NCBI RefSeq assembly: GCF_007971385.1
Contig: NZ_CP042434.1
Coordinates: 2,914,001-2,978,000, forward strand
DNA from: Arachidicoccus ginsenosidivorans
Lineage (GTDB): Bacteria > Bacteroidota > Bacteroidia > Chitinophagales > Chitinophagaceae
DNA: 64,000 bases
Direction: 5' to 3'
Positions within the stretch are counted from its first letter, which is position 1; each line of letters starts with the position of its first letter. The notes below the pieces were generated by a model that did no database searches, was not told where the DNA came from, and saw nothing but the letters and a program-made list of their open reading frames with translations. The position numbers and the translations under genes are program-made. Positions 1 through 8,337 of the stretch are shown here, in pieces.

Positions 1-2469
1 TAGAGTGCTCTTCCATTGTATTTTTTTCTTTATTAAGGTGGAGTTTAATATAATATCAATTCCGTTTCCTGCCATATTGGCAACATTTTTTGTTATTGTT
101 GTACCTCTGCCAGTTGCAGAATAATCATATGGAGTTGCACCATACAAATTGACACCTTTTTTATGATAATATTCAATAGATCCATTAAGTGCATTGTTTA
201 TTGACGAAAATTCTAATCTTACATTTGTTTGATAGCTTTGCTCCCATTGTAAAGAAGGATTGTTTATTTGGTTAATGTCCAATACTGGTAATTGGGTTAG
301 TCTGCTATTGCTTGATGCGGCAATGGCTTGAGCCGTTTTTGATAAATCGACATTTCCGCTTACGCCATATGTTACTGCCAATTTAAGATAGGGTAGTAGT
401 TGGTTTTTATAAAAAGTTTCTTTCGAGATTATCCAGCCTGTTCCGATGGACCATAAGGGTGTCCATTTGTCATTGGTACTTGCACCAAATATGTTTGATC
501 CATCTCTTCTTAGACTTCCAGATAGTATATATTTTTGTTTTAGGGAATATGATCCGTTTGCAAAAAGTGATATAAATCTGTTCGTTGTTTTTGTGATTTG
601 TCCTTGGGTGTTTAAACCTCTAGTTGCCCCTGTTATAAAGGTAGGATAGGATAAATTGGGATTTATTGTTACTATCCTTAACGGATTTTCAGTATAGCCA
701 TAATAAAACTGGTCACTACCATTAGTTTGGACTTGCCTTACCTCAGCACCGAAAAGAAAGGAAATGTGGTCAGCTCCAAAATGATGATTATAGTTTATTT
801 GACCACGAAAATTTTGACTGTTTATCTCCGCCTGACCCTTATAAAGGATGCCGCCAACGGGAACAATATATTCAATATTGCCAGTGGCTCTATCTAATTG
901 TGTATATCTGTTGATTAGATCCCTAGTATAATAACTCAGAGTATCCCCAAGTCTATGGTAGTCAATATTTTGTTTTTGATATTGGTATTTGAATGATATA
1001 TTTATATCTTTATATATCTTGTATTGAAATCCTAAATTGGCGGTATAATCCTCTGTTCTATTTTTTTGTAAATAGTGTTGCCAATCCGTATATGGGTAGT
1101 AATTCCAGTCTTTTAAATACCCTGCGCCTGCTGTGTCTGTGTAACCTGGCCTTAGTACATGAGTTGTCGCAACCGCTTGCCCGTCTTCATCCACTAGGTT
1201 CAAATATGGAATTTGGATTAAGGTAGGTATGGTTGTTATAGTTTCATAACTAGGCATTCCGTTTGTAGTTAACGTGTTAGAGTAATATAATCCTACATTG
1301 AGCTGTGCATTTTTAAATGGTTTATAAGTATTATCAAATCTGAGATTGACCTTATCGTCTTTGTTTCTAAGATTGCCAACTGATTTGTTGTAATTGCCGG
1401 AAATTACCCAGGCAAGATTATCGCTCCCACCACTAAGGTTAAGTGCATATTGTTGTAATAGGCCTTTTCGGTAAAAATATTTTGTGAATTGATCCCTGCT
1501 GTCTATTTGCTTTAGAGCATTGATTTGATTCGCAGAGTCTTCTGCGCTTATTTTTCCTTCCCGCCTTTTGTTGAAGATTTCTACGGCCGGACTTAATGCC
1601 GTCATTGATTTTGATTTTAGTTTGGTATTGTAATAACCGTTATTAAATAGAAACTGTTCAAAATCAATATAATCTGAAGAGGATATTTGTTTGTTATAAT
1701 ATAAATCGGGCTTATTTGTAATTGTATAAGTTGAACTAAAATCTACCTTAAGTTTTTGATTAAATTTTCCTTTTTTTGTTGTAATTACAATGACACCGTT
1801 GCCTGCCCTGGCTCCCCAAATGCTGGTGGCTGCGGCATCCTTTAAAACCGTAACACTTTCTACATCATTTGGATTAATATTATTGATATCGCCTTCATAA
1901 ATAAAATTATCTAATACGATTAAGGGATCCAAGGGGCCATTGATAGTGCTTAAACCACGTATTGAGATATTGGTTGTATTTTGAGGGTTGGTCAAGTTTT
2001 TTTCTGTACTTACTAATAATGAGCTTGTTACCCCTTTTAACCGATCAAGGATATTTGGACCTGTTTGTTCATTTAAAAGCTCGTTGCTAATAACTGTATA
2101 GGAGCCATTTGTTTGATTAGGCTTTATCTGCTCATACCCAGTATTTATTGTAACCTCTTCTAATTCGTTTTGACTTTCTTCAAGGTGGCATTTTATATTA
2201 GTTGTTGTTGAGCTAATGGCTATTTTAGCTGGTTTATATCCTACTTTAGTAATTAATAGTGTATCCGGGAGGGAAAGTAGCTCCAGGTGAAAGCCTTTCT
2301 TCCCTGATATAACGGAGATATTATTTTTTATGGCAAGCACAGTAGCGTCAGGAATAACGGTACCGGATTCTGATGTGACAGTGCCCGTTATTATTTGTTT
2401 TTGATTCTGTGCCCTTACTATAACGGTGGAATATAGGGCAAAAAGTAAAAGGTACTGCTTTAATTTCAT
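1..2469 (-). CDS. SusC/RagA-family TonB-dependent outer-membrane receptor, C-terminus beyond window
   Basis: This frame is open from an ATG at 2469 to the left edge (823 codons, no stop), so the C-terminal barrel and any SusD partner lie outside the window. The N-terminus has a signal peptide ending near VIVRAQ, then a carboxypeptidase-regulatory-like domain (ITGTVTSESGTVIPDA), the SusC linker (ELEEVTINTGYE), and a plug with SIRGLSTINGPLDPLIVLD and NPNDVESVTVLKDAAATSIW, the classic SusC signature. SusC proteins form the outer-membrane channel for oligosaccharide or peptide import, powered by TonB and capped by a SusD lipoprotein. Its start overlaps the stop of the upstream thioredoxin gene (ATGA), which indicates translational coupling. 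The substrate cannot be told from sequence. Family is near certain. Confidence 0.95.
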   Translation of the reverse strand, partial: MKLKQYLLLFALYSTVIVRAQNQKQIITGTVTSESGTVIPDATVLAIKNNISVISGKKGFHLELLSLPDTLLITKVGYKPAKIAISSTTTNIKCHLEESQNELEEVTINTGYEQIKPNQTNGSYTVISNELLNEQTGPNILDRLKGVTSSLLVSTEKNLTNPQNTTNISIRGLSTINGPLDPLIVLDNFIYEGDINNINPNDVESVTVLKDAAATSIWGARAGNGVIVITTKKGKFNQKLKVDFSSTYTITNKPDLYYNKQISSSDYIDFEQFLFNNGYYNTKLKSKSMTALSPAVEIFNKRREGKISAEDSANQINALKQIDSRDQFTKYFYRKGLLQQYALNLSGGSDNLAWVISGNYNKSVGNLRNKDDKVNLRFDNTYKPFKNAQLNVGLYYSNTLTTNGMPSYETITTIPTLIQIPYLNLVDEDGQAVATTHVLRPGYTDTAGAGYLKDWNYYPYTDWQHYLQKNRTEDYTANLGFQYKIYKDINISFKYQYQKQNIDYHRLGDTLSYYTRDLINRYTQLDRATGNIEYIVPVGGILYKGQAEINSQNFRGQINYNHHFGADHISFLFGAEVRQVQTNGSDQFYYGYTENPLRIVTINPNLSYPTFITGATRGLNTQGQITKTTNRFISLFANGSYSLKQKYILSGSLRRDGSNIFGASTNDKWTPLWSIGTGWIISKETFYKNQLLPYLKLAVTYGVSGNVDLSKTAQAIAASSNSRLTQLPVLDINQINNPSLQWEQSYQTNVRLEFSSINNALNGSIEYYHKKGVNLYGATPYDYSATGRGTTITKNVANMAGNGIDIILNSTLIKKKIQWKSTL

Positions 2470-3110
2470 TTGGCTTTATTTAAAAATGATGCAATGGCTG
2501 GTTTAAAGTATTGATATTGGGCAGGTGTCAACTTTAATTTTTGTAATAGCTCTGGTTTGTCGCTTCGGTTACCATTTTTTATTTTGTTTTCTTCCATCCT
2601 AATATTCTTTATAGTGGCTGCGATAGTTTCTGCGTTGATTTGTGTGTCCGAGGTTTGGGCTATGATGGTGCCATTGGGAGCGATCCAGACATAATGTGGA
2701 TAATAATATTTCCAAAAAAGCTTGTTATATAAAGTGCCGGCGGTTATACTGGGTAAGGTGAATGGCTGTTCATGTTTCTGGTTCCAATTATTAATAAATA
2801 ATTCGACTTCATCCCTTGAATTTGGGCTGATTAATAAAAATTGGAGATCGTTCTTGAATTTTTTCTGTAATTGTTCTTCTAACGGGAACATTGCAATGCA
2901 GGTACCGCAATGTGGCCCCCAAAAGTCTAATATGATGAGTTTTTGGCCTAATGCGCTCAGTGTTGTAATGGAATCTTTGAAGTTTACTATATTAATCAAT
3001 GGAATATCTGGGATCCTATCATCTATATAGTATTTTGTAACCTCAATTTTTTGACAAAAAAGTGTTGTGCAGAGCATAGCTCCGCCAAGCAAGCATAAAA
3101 TCTTTTTCAT
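2466..3110 (-). CDS. TlpA-like periplasmic thioredoxin-family protein
   Basis: 214 residues if started at MKKILCLLGG (3110); a start 16 codons upstream (3158) is open but would bury the signal peptide. The N-terminus is a typical signal sequence, followed by a TlpA/ResA-type thioredoxin fold with the redox motif WGPHCGTC inside DFWGPHCGTCIAMFPLEEQL, and a thioredoxin-like WIAPNGTIIAQ strand later on. A C-terminal helical extension of about 40 residues (KPELLQKLKLTPAQYQYF) follows the fold. Such proteins reduce or shuffle disulfides outside the cytoplasm. In Chitinophagaceae they often sit beside SusC/SusD genes, as here, where the stop overlaps the SusC start by four bases. The CxxC motif and fold are seen; the client protein is unknown. 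Confidence 0.88.
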   Translation of the reverse strand: MKKILCLLGGAMLCTTLFCQKIEVTKYYIDDRIPDIPLINIVNFKDSITTLSALGQKLIILDFWGPHCGTCIAMFPLEEQLQKKFKNDLQFLLISPNSRDEVELFINNWNQKHEQPFTLPSITAGTLYNKLFWKYYYPHYVWIAPNGTIIAQTSDTQINAETIAATIKNIRMEENKIKNGNRSDKPELLQKLKLTPAQYQYFKPAIASFLNKAK

Positions 3111-3776
3111 AATTAGTTTACATTGTTTTGCCCTACACTTGTGTATTGGTAGGTGCATTTAATCTCTTTGGCCGATATGATCAAGCGAAATCATATTGGT
3201 TACTTATTTTATATTGTTCGTTTATTAATTTTCATATTATTATTTTCTTTCAATTGGTTCAATGCGATTGTGGGTTACATTGAAGGCAAATGTTTCTGAC
3301 AAGCCGATACTTATTTTTTGGCCTTAAAATTTGACAGGAGACATTTTTGTTGAATTAATACGGTTTAAAATGCCGGTTTAAATATAATTATTTGTGCTTT
3401 ACACTGCTTCTGTATTGAAAATAATGAAATAAAAGCGTAAAAATGAAAAAATATAAATTGTAAATATTTATGTTTTAAAATGGATATAAAATGACCTAAT
3501 CTTATATAAAACTATTTGTATTTAATTTTTTGGCTACAATTATTAATTATGGTTACATTTGTTATTTTTCAATTAGTAATTGAAAAATAATTTAATATAG
3601 ATTAAATATAAAATTAATGATATTATATTTGATTAAATTTTGATTAATTTCATATGTTTCAATTAACTAATTTATCTTGTGGCAATTTCGTGGCTCAAAT
3701 GTATAAACTTTAACGTTAACGACAAAATAAAATATAAAATAATTTAGTGTCGTCAGTAACTTTATTTTTTTTGTAT
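3111..3776. other. AT-rich divergent intergenic region with two palindromes
   Basis: No convincing gene lies between the divergent thioredoxin and Xre-regulator genes. The region is very AT-rich. It contains a 29-bp perfect inverted repeat (3562-3590) and a shorter palindrome TTAACGTTAA (3710-3719), listed separately or described here. These are candidate binding sites for the neighbouring regulator. Confidence 0.6.
3562..3590. repeat. 29-bp perfect inverted repeat (14-bp arms, 1-nt centre)
   Basis: The left arm TTATTTTTCAATTA and right arm TAATTGAAAAATAA are exact reverse complements around a single G. There is no GC-rich stem and no T-tail, so a terminator is unlikely. It lies about 190 bp upstream of the Xre gene at 3777 and could be an operator. 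That role is inference. Confidence 0.6.
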
Positions 3777-4304
3777 ATGGCAAAATTAAAACCTACCAAG
3801 CCAAAAAGTTCGCCACCAAATGTGAACGACGTCCTGAAATCCGTTGGCAAAATGGTTAATACTATTATGGAGGCTAAGGGGTTATCAAGTGAAGAAGTTG
3901 CTTATATTGCAAATTTGGCTCCTGCAACCGTCAAAAAGATTTTGGCTGGCACTGGCTCCTCCTTGACAACCTTAATTTTAGTATGTGTAGCTTTAGAAAT
4001 GACTCCGAAGGAGGTATTTGATTTTCCAATGAAGCTTAAACCTTTTAATAAATTATCCACTATGCCAGTTAAAGAAAGTTCCAGACCAAAATATAAAAAG
4101 TATTTGTTAGATTTAATTAGGGATGGGTGGTTCTCTGAATTAAAAACGACGGAAGAGGTATGCGCTTATTTTATAGAAAAGCATAAATATAATGCGGAAA
4201 CTAAAAATTTATCTTCAATTTTAAAGAGACTCGTGAAGGGTGGTCATCTTTATTTAAAGAAAATTGGGCGTAATAATTCTTTTTACTATAAAAAGGATAC
4301 ATAG
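3777..4304 (+). CDS. Xre-type helix-turn-helix transcriptional regulator
   Basis: 175 residues from ATG at 3777; a GTG at 3747 would add ten residues of unlikely sequence (SSVTLFFLY). Residues of about 25-85 form a Cro/C1-type helix-turn-helix: VGKMVNTIMEAKGLSSEEVAYIANLAPATVKKILAG, followed by a third-helix region that aligns with FDFPMKL. The C-terminal half (GWFSELKTTEEVCAYFIEKH, then a segment with SSILKRLVKGGHLYLKK) looks like a small winged-helix-type domain with a basic wing. It probably binds DNA. It is followed 107 bp downstream by a second Xre gene on the same strand. Palindromes at 3562-3590 and 3710-3719 are plausible autoregulatory sites. The target is unknown. Confidence 0.75.
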   Translation: MAKLKPTKPKSSPPNVNDVLKSVGKMVNTIMEAKGLSSEEVAYIANLAPATVKKILAGTGSSLTTLILVCVALEMTPKEVFDFPMKLKPFNKLSTMPVKESSRPKYKKYLLDLIRDGWFSELKTTEEVCAYFIEKHKYNAETKNLSSILKRLVKGGHLYLKKIGRNNSFYYKKDT

Positions 4305-4411
4305 CTGTTTTAGTTTCGTGACTTTTTTTGATTGGTTAATTTTCACTTGTTTTTGTGCTTTAATAATTGCTGCGGAATTCGTATCTTTATCTTGTACACA
4401 ATTCTAGTCAT

Positions 4412-4819
4412 ATGATTGATATCGATGCTTTACTCCACAAGGTGGGCAGTAATTTACGTAATATGCGCACATACCATGAAACCAGTCTCGTTAAGCTTGG
4501 AGAGAAATTGGGGTATTCTCATGCTACCCTTAGTAAAATTGAAAGCGGTAAGCACAAATCCGTCTCGCTAGTGACAATAGCCGAGTTCTGTAATCTTTAT
4601 GGCATTTCCTTAGAAGAGGTCTTGAGCCTTAATGGACCCCACCCGATTATTTTTGCAAATGATTCCAACAATTATAATGACAATTTAATTGGTGGTAAGG
4701 CAGGTGTGCTTTGTGCTGATGGCTATTTAAGAGCCTTGGAACTTGCCTATGAGGAAATTAATTTGCTGAAGGAGATACTCGCCAGTAAAGGTTTTTTAAA
4801 AAGTGAGAATGATTTGTAG
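4412..4819 (+). CDS. Xre-family helix-turn-helix transcriptional regulator
   Basis: 135 residues from ATG 4412 (MIDIDALLHKVG); an upstream in-frame start at 4367 is possible but gives a poor N-terminus. Residues of about 5-65 are a clear HTH_3 domain: VGSNLRNMRTYHETSLVKLG, then YSHATLSKIESGKHKSVSL as turn and recognition helix, then LYGISLEEVLSL. The C-terminal part ends in a helix (ALELAYEEINLLKEILASKG) with coiled-coil-like heptads, typical of a dimerisation or Per-Arnt-like tail in small Bacteroidota regulators. It converges on the WYL regulator, with only 16 bp between stops. The DNA-binding call is secure; what it controls is not visible. Confidence 0.8.
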   Translation: MIDIDALLHKVGSNLRNMRTYHETSLVKLGEKLGYSHATLSKIESGKHKSVSLVTIAEFCNLYGISLEEVLSLNGPHPIIFANDSNNYNDNLIGGKAGVLCADGYLRALELAYEEINLLKEILASKGFLKSENDL

Positions 4820-4835
4820 ATTTAAGTCATTTTCT

Positions 4836-5813
4836 TCACCTTTTATTTTTCTTGTTTGTTGTTTTAGTTGGTGCGTACAAGTCCAGACTTTTTTGTAGCA
4901 TGTCAATGACAGATTGCCTGAGTTCCTTGGGTTCGATTACCTCTACATTGCCATGCTGGGATAAAATCATGGTGAGTAAATCGTCATTTGGTCTTACGCA
5001 AATCTCTATAGTGAACTCCTGTTCATTTTCTACTAATATTTTCTGGGTGCTGTGCCAGGGTTGACTTTTGATAAAAGGTGCCTGGTCCGGGTGGAATTTT
5101 AGGATGACCTCTTGGACAGGTGCCTGGGTGAACCTTACACCTATGACATCATCAAATAGATCCATAGGCTTTTCTATATGACCTTTAGTCCATGCGGTAT
5201 AATCAGATAATTTTTGTAATTTAATTTTGTTGAAACTCTGATCGGTGAGGGATAAGTTGACAATGCGGTCTATGCCAAATAGTAAGGGCATATTTGTTTT
5301 GCCTGGCCCTTTTGTTTTAATGACTGCTAATAGATACCAGCGATAATTAAATTCTTTAAGGAAGAGTGGTGCGACCAAATGTGTTTTGGGATGATCATTT
5401 TCGTAGCGCTGGTAAGTCACTTCAATCCATTTTGTTGTAGTAATGGCCTTAAATAGATCTGGCAGGAAAGTGGACCCCTTCGCGACCACTCTGTCATCAA
5501 ATTCAATAAATTGTAAGGTATTTGTTGGGAAGGCTGCTACTGACTGCATAAAGTCAGCAGCCACCATTAAACCTATTAGTTTTGTTTGATAATCGTCGTC
5601 TGAGGGATTAAATTTAAATTTTCGGTTTTGGGGATTATATTCAAAATCCAGACCGATATTCTTTAAGTCGGATAACAGTCGCTGTACGGTTCGCTCTGAA
5701 TTAGGCAGATCATTGTCGGCTAGTTTCTGTTGTATTTCTGCAGAACTTATACTGTGTTTATATCTGAAAAGCTGCGTAATGACATTATAGCTTTGGTTCT
5801 TTTTAGTGGACAT
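4836..5813 (-). CDS. WYL-domain transcriptional regulator
   Basis: 325 residues. The N-terminal winged helix-turn-helix covers roughly residues 5-65 (VITQLFRYKHSISSAEIQQK, then NSERTVQRLLSDLKNIG). The WYL domain lies at about 140-220, with HLVAPLFLKEFNYRWYLLAV carrying the WYL-type triplet and the ligand-pocket arginine R of the NYRWY segment. A C-terminal WCX-like extension follows (EVILKFHPDQAPFIKSQPWH and VEVIEPKELRQSVIDML). WYL proteins sense nucleic-acid or nucleotide ligands and act as transcriptional switches, often beside defence or repair genes. It is convergent with the second Xre gene and divergent from the AAA+ ATPase gene (246 bp between starts), so the two may share a control region. 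No operator was identified. Confidence 0.9.
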   Translation of the reverse strand: MSTKKNQSYNVITQLFRYKHSISSAEIQQKLADNDLPNSERTVQRLLSDLKNIGLDFEYNPQNRKFKFNPSDDDYQTKLIGLMVAADFMQSVAAFPTNTLQFIEFDDRVVAKGSTFLPDLFKAITTTKWIEVTYQRYENDHPKTHLVAPLFLKEFNYRWYLLAVIKTKGPGKTNMPLLFGIDRIVNLSLTDQSFNKIKLQKLSDYTAWTKGHIEKPMDLFDDVIGVRFTQAPVQEVILKFHPDQAPFIKSQPWHSTQKILVENEQEFTIEICVRPNDDLLTMILSQHGNVEVIEPKELRQSVIDMLQKSLDLYAPTKTTNKKNKR

Positions 5814-6030
5814 AAATAGTTAATTTGTTCGTTATGAGTGCCATAAAGATAAAAGAAAAATGTTTTAAGGTGAAAAATTAAAAATTATATTTAATTGAAT
5901 TGCCGCTTTTTTATGTTTTCCAAGGGCAACCCTGGGTATTTTTATTCTAGGATGATCCCGCTATTATTAATTAACCATCTTTTTTAAGTTTTTTCTATTT
6001 CTGCGTCTGTTTTTGGCAGAGGTGTACTAT

Positions 6031-6038
6031 TAGCTTTG
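6031..6038 (+). promoter_or_regulatory. Candidate -7 box of a Bacteroidota promoter
   Basis: TAGCTTTG fits the TAnnTTTG element, 21 bp before the ATPase ATG. A TTTG at 6012-6015 could be the upstream element, but the spacing (15) is short, so only the -7 box is convincing. Confidence 0.4.
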
Positions 6039-6059
6039 TAGCACCAAAAATAATAAAGG

Positions 6060-7163
6060 ATGGAACAAAGCAGTGTGATTGATTATTTGGGGCAGAAAAC
6101 GCCCCCGGTGTCTGAGGGAGCACTTATGCAGGCGCTAACCAGCGAATATGAGGATTTTTTAAAACCATTACACCTATATGTAGCACATTATAATGCTATT
6201 CCCAGCGAAACCATCATGTATGATATGGATGCAGTTGGCGGGGCTAAATGGTTTGCCAAACATTATTATTCGGATATAGTAAACGAATATAGAAAGAACT
6301 TTCAATTTGCGAGGAAGGACTCTTTGGAGGTGTTTTATTGTTTAAGAGGGGAAATCATGGTTTATTTTGATATTATAGATAATGAAGTGACGTTTTATTA
6401 TCAAAGAGCCAATGCTGAAAAAGTTGGGTATTTGATTAAAAAATTGAAGCGGTTTCAGCGGGAACCTGTATCTCTTCCAGAAATGTATATAATGCTCTAT
6501 GAAAATGGCAGGTTGGAAACAGAAAAGGTTCCGATACATCTGCTGAACTTGGATATTGCTACTCATTACAATGATGACTTTATAAAAATTGACCAGATCA
6601 TCCAGGAAAAGCTAAATGGACATAAAGAAAGAGGCCTCGTATTGCTACATGGCGCACCCGGAACCGGGAAAACGTCGTATTTGAGGCATTTGATTGCCTC
6701 TATCAATAAAAGGGTCATATTTATGCCGCCTAGTATTGCCATGGAGATTGGGGAACCTTCCCTGATGACTTTTTTAATAAAAAACAGCAATAGCATTTTT
6801 GTGATTGAGGATGCGGAAAGCTTGGTTAAAAGCAGAGAGGGTAGGCTCTTTTCTCCGGTGGCTTCTATCCTAAATATTTGTGATGGGCTGATTTCTGACT
6901 TTTTAAACATACAGGTGATCTGCACCTTTAACACAGACATCTCCAAAATAGATACCGCATTACTTAGAAAAGGCAGGTTGATAGCCCGTTATGAGTTCAA
7001 AGAGTTAGCTGTAGATAAAGCCCAGGCTTTATCTGACAGCCTTGGCTTTAATCGACGCATATCTAGGCCGACCTGTCTATCGGATATTTATAATCAGGAT
7101 GAAAAGGACTTTGAACAATTACAGCGGGTTTGTATTGGGTTTAAGCCGTCCCAAACTGCCTAA
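6060..7163 (+). CDS. AAA+ family ATPase with uncharacterised N-terminal domain
   Basis: 367 residues. An N-terminal region of about 185 residues has no motif I recognise. It is followed by an AAA+ module: Walker A at GAPGTGKTS (near residue 200), Walker B at IFVIEDAE (near 255), sensor 1 at ICTFNTDISKID and an arginine-finger-like LLRKGRLIARYEF near 312. The arrangement resembles the 26S-proteasome-regulator/BCS1-like group of AAA proteins, which use ATP to remodel other proteins or complexes. There is no transmembrane segment or protease domain. It stands alone on the + strand, divergent from the WYL regulator, and is followed by a hairpin. ATPase activity is well supported; its substrate is not. 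Confidence 0.85.
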   Translation: MEQSSVIDYLGQKTPPVSEGALMQALTSEYEDFLKPLHLYVAHYNAIPSETIMYDMDAVGGAKWFAKHYYSDIVNEYRKNFQFARKDSLEVFYCLRGEIMVYFDIIDNEVTFYYQRANAEKVGYLIKKLKRFQREPVSLPEMYIMLYENGRLETEKVPIHLLNLDIATHYNDDFIKIDQIIQEKLNGHKERGLVLLHGAPGTGKTSYLRHLIASINKRVIFMPPSIAMEIGEPSLMTFLIKNSNSIFVIEDAESLVKSREGRLFSPVASILNICDGLISDFLNIQVICTFNTDISKIDTALLRKGRLIARYEFKELAVDKAQALSDSLGFNRRISRPTCLSDIYNQDEKDFEQLQRVCIGFKPSQTA

Positions 7164-7189
7164 TGAGACATGTTCATGCTTGTGAGTAC

Positions 7190-7212
7190 GCGTCCCGAAA
7201 ACCACGGGGCGC
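7190..7212 (+). terminator. Possible intrinsic terminator after the AAA+ gene
   Basis: GCGTCCC (7190-7196) can pair with GGGGCGC (7206-7212) with one G-U pair and a 9-nt loop, followed by TTTGTTTGTTATT. The T-tract is interrupted, so this is moderate evidence. Confidence 0.4.
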
Positions 7213-7652
7213 TTTGTTTGTTATTCAAAGACAAAGCTTAGATAAGAAGCAAATCCTTATTTACATATATTTAAATTTGAGTAGGGAATAAAAATAAAAT
7301 GGAGGAGTATTACTCAATAATACGCATATTTGTGCCGTTCCTCAGGTGGCTGCCTGGATATAATCAGTGACGGGCATTCGCCTGCTTATATGAGGGCAAA
7401 AGTTCTTACCTAATTGAAGACTAGATTTATACCAAGTTCATACGACAGTGCGCAAGCGGCTTATTTACATTGATTTAGCATACTCAGTTTTAGATTTAGA
7501 TGTTTTTATATAACAAATCATGTGATTAAAATGAAATGACTATACATATTCACCTTATTCACTGATTGTATAGTGGTTTAGTTTAAAATTTATAATTAGA
7601 ACTCCTGAAGGTTGTTTTAGGCTCATTAAAATATTCTTTTTAAAATAATTTG

Positions 7653-7666
7653 CGCAAACCATTGCG
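7653..7666. promoter_or_regulatory. Candidate operator, GCAA-N4-TTGC palindrome (copy 1)
   Basis: CGCAAACCATTGCG is an inverted repeat CGCAA/TTGCG around four bases. It closely resembles sites at 56307-56320 and 62704-62717, each upstream of a different gene, which suggests a shared LacI- or similar-family regulator. It ends 98 bp before the ECF sigma ATG. Confidence 0.4.
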
Positions 7667-7676
7667 TAAATAAAAG

Positions 7677-7708
7677 TTGCTATTTCAATGGAAATTATCA
7701 TAAATTTA
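7677..7708 (+). promoter_or_regulatory. Candidate promoter of the ECF sigma/FecR operon
   Basis: TTG at 7677-7679 and TAAATTTA at 7701-7708, 21 bp apart, approximate the Bacteroidota -33/-7 elements. The last base of the -7 box is A instead of G. Confidence 0.35.
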
Positions 7709-7763
7709 GACAGTTTAGGCGGTGGTATATTGCCTTAATCCTATTAATTTAAACATTTCTATT

Positions 7764-8300
7764 ATGGATCCTCTCATAGTGAAAATAAAAGCTGGCGATA
7801 ACTGTGCTTTTAATGAAGTGTTTTATTTATTTAGTGGTAAATTGTTTGGCTTTCTTTTCAATAAGACAAAATCAGAATACCTTGCTAATGAGATAACTCA
7901 GTTAACTTTTATTAAACTTTGGAAATATAGAGAAAGCTTGAATGTGGATCTGAAGTTGTCTACACAAATTTTTCAAATTGCCAAAACACTCATGATTGAT
8001 GAGCTTCGTAAGGAAGGTCGAAACAAGGAACATTTGGAACAATTTAAAGTATCTGAAAATATATTCAAAATTAGCATGATTAGTGGCTATGATATTATGG
8101 ATGAGAAAGATACGCATAAAATAATTCAACAGGCAATAGAGAAGTTACCGCCAGTTAGGCAGAAGGTATTCAAGCTGAGTAGGGAAGAAGATCTCAGTTA
8201 CAAGGAAATCTCCCAGGAGATGTCCATTTCAGTAAAAACCGTGGATAAACATATTCAACTCGCGATCAGATACATACGAGGACTCGTAAAAACGATATAG
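7764..8300 (+). CDS. ECF (extracytoplasmic function) RNA polymerase sigma factor
   Basis: 178 residues from ATG 7764 (MDPLIVKIKAGDNCAFNEVF); an earlier GTG start at 7722 adds an unlikely 14 residues. Sigma region 2 covers about residues 10-75 (AFNEVFYLFSGKLFGFLFN, NEITQLTFIKLWKYRESL). Region 4 covers about 118-175 (AIEKLPPVRQKVFKLSREED, then LSYKEISQEMSISVKTVDKH), the typical helix-turn-helix for the -35 element. It is followed 37 bp later by a FecR anti-sigma gene and then a SusC/SusD pair, the standard Bacteroidota arrangement for glycan-responsive sigma/anti-sigma control. It most likely directs transcription of the SusC/SusD genes from 9925. Confidence 0.93.
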   Translation: MDPLIVKIKAGDNCAFNEVFYLFSGKLFGFLFNKTKSEYLANEITQLTFIKLWKYRESLNVDLKLSTQIFQIAKTLMIDELRKEGRNKEHLEQFKVSENIFKISMISGYDIMDEKDTHKIIQQAIEKLPPVRQKVFKLSREEDLSYKEISQEMSISVKTVDKHIQLAIRYIRGLVKTI

Positions 8301-8337
8301 TTGAAAAGAATTTATCTTAAACATATAAGGCTGAATA

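Larger units (their letters stand above)
7213..7763. other. Gene-free leader of the ECF sigma operon
   Basis: No ORF of substance was seen. The 3' part holds a CGCAAACCATTGCG near-palindrome (7653-7666) and a candidate promoter (TTG 7677-7679, TAAATTTA 7701-7708); both are listed separately. Confidence 0.5.
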
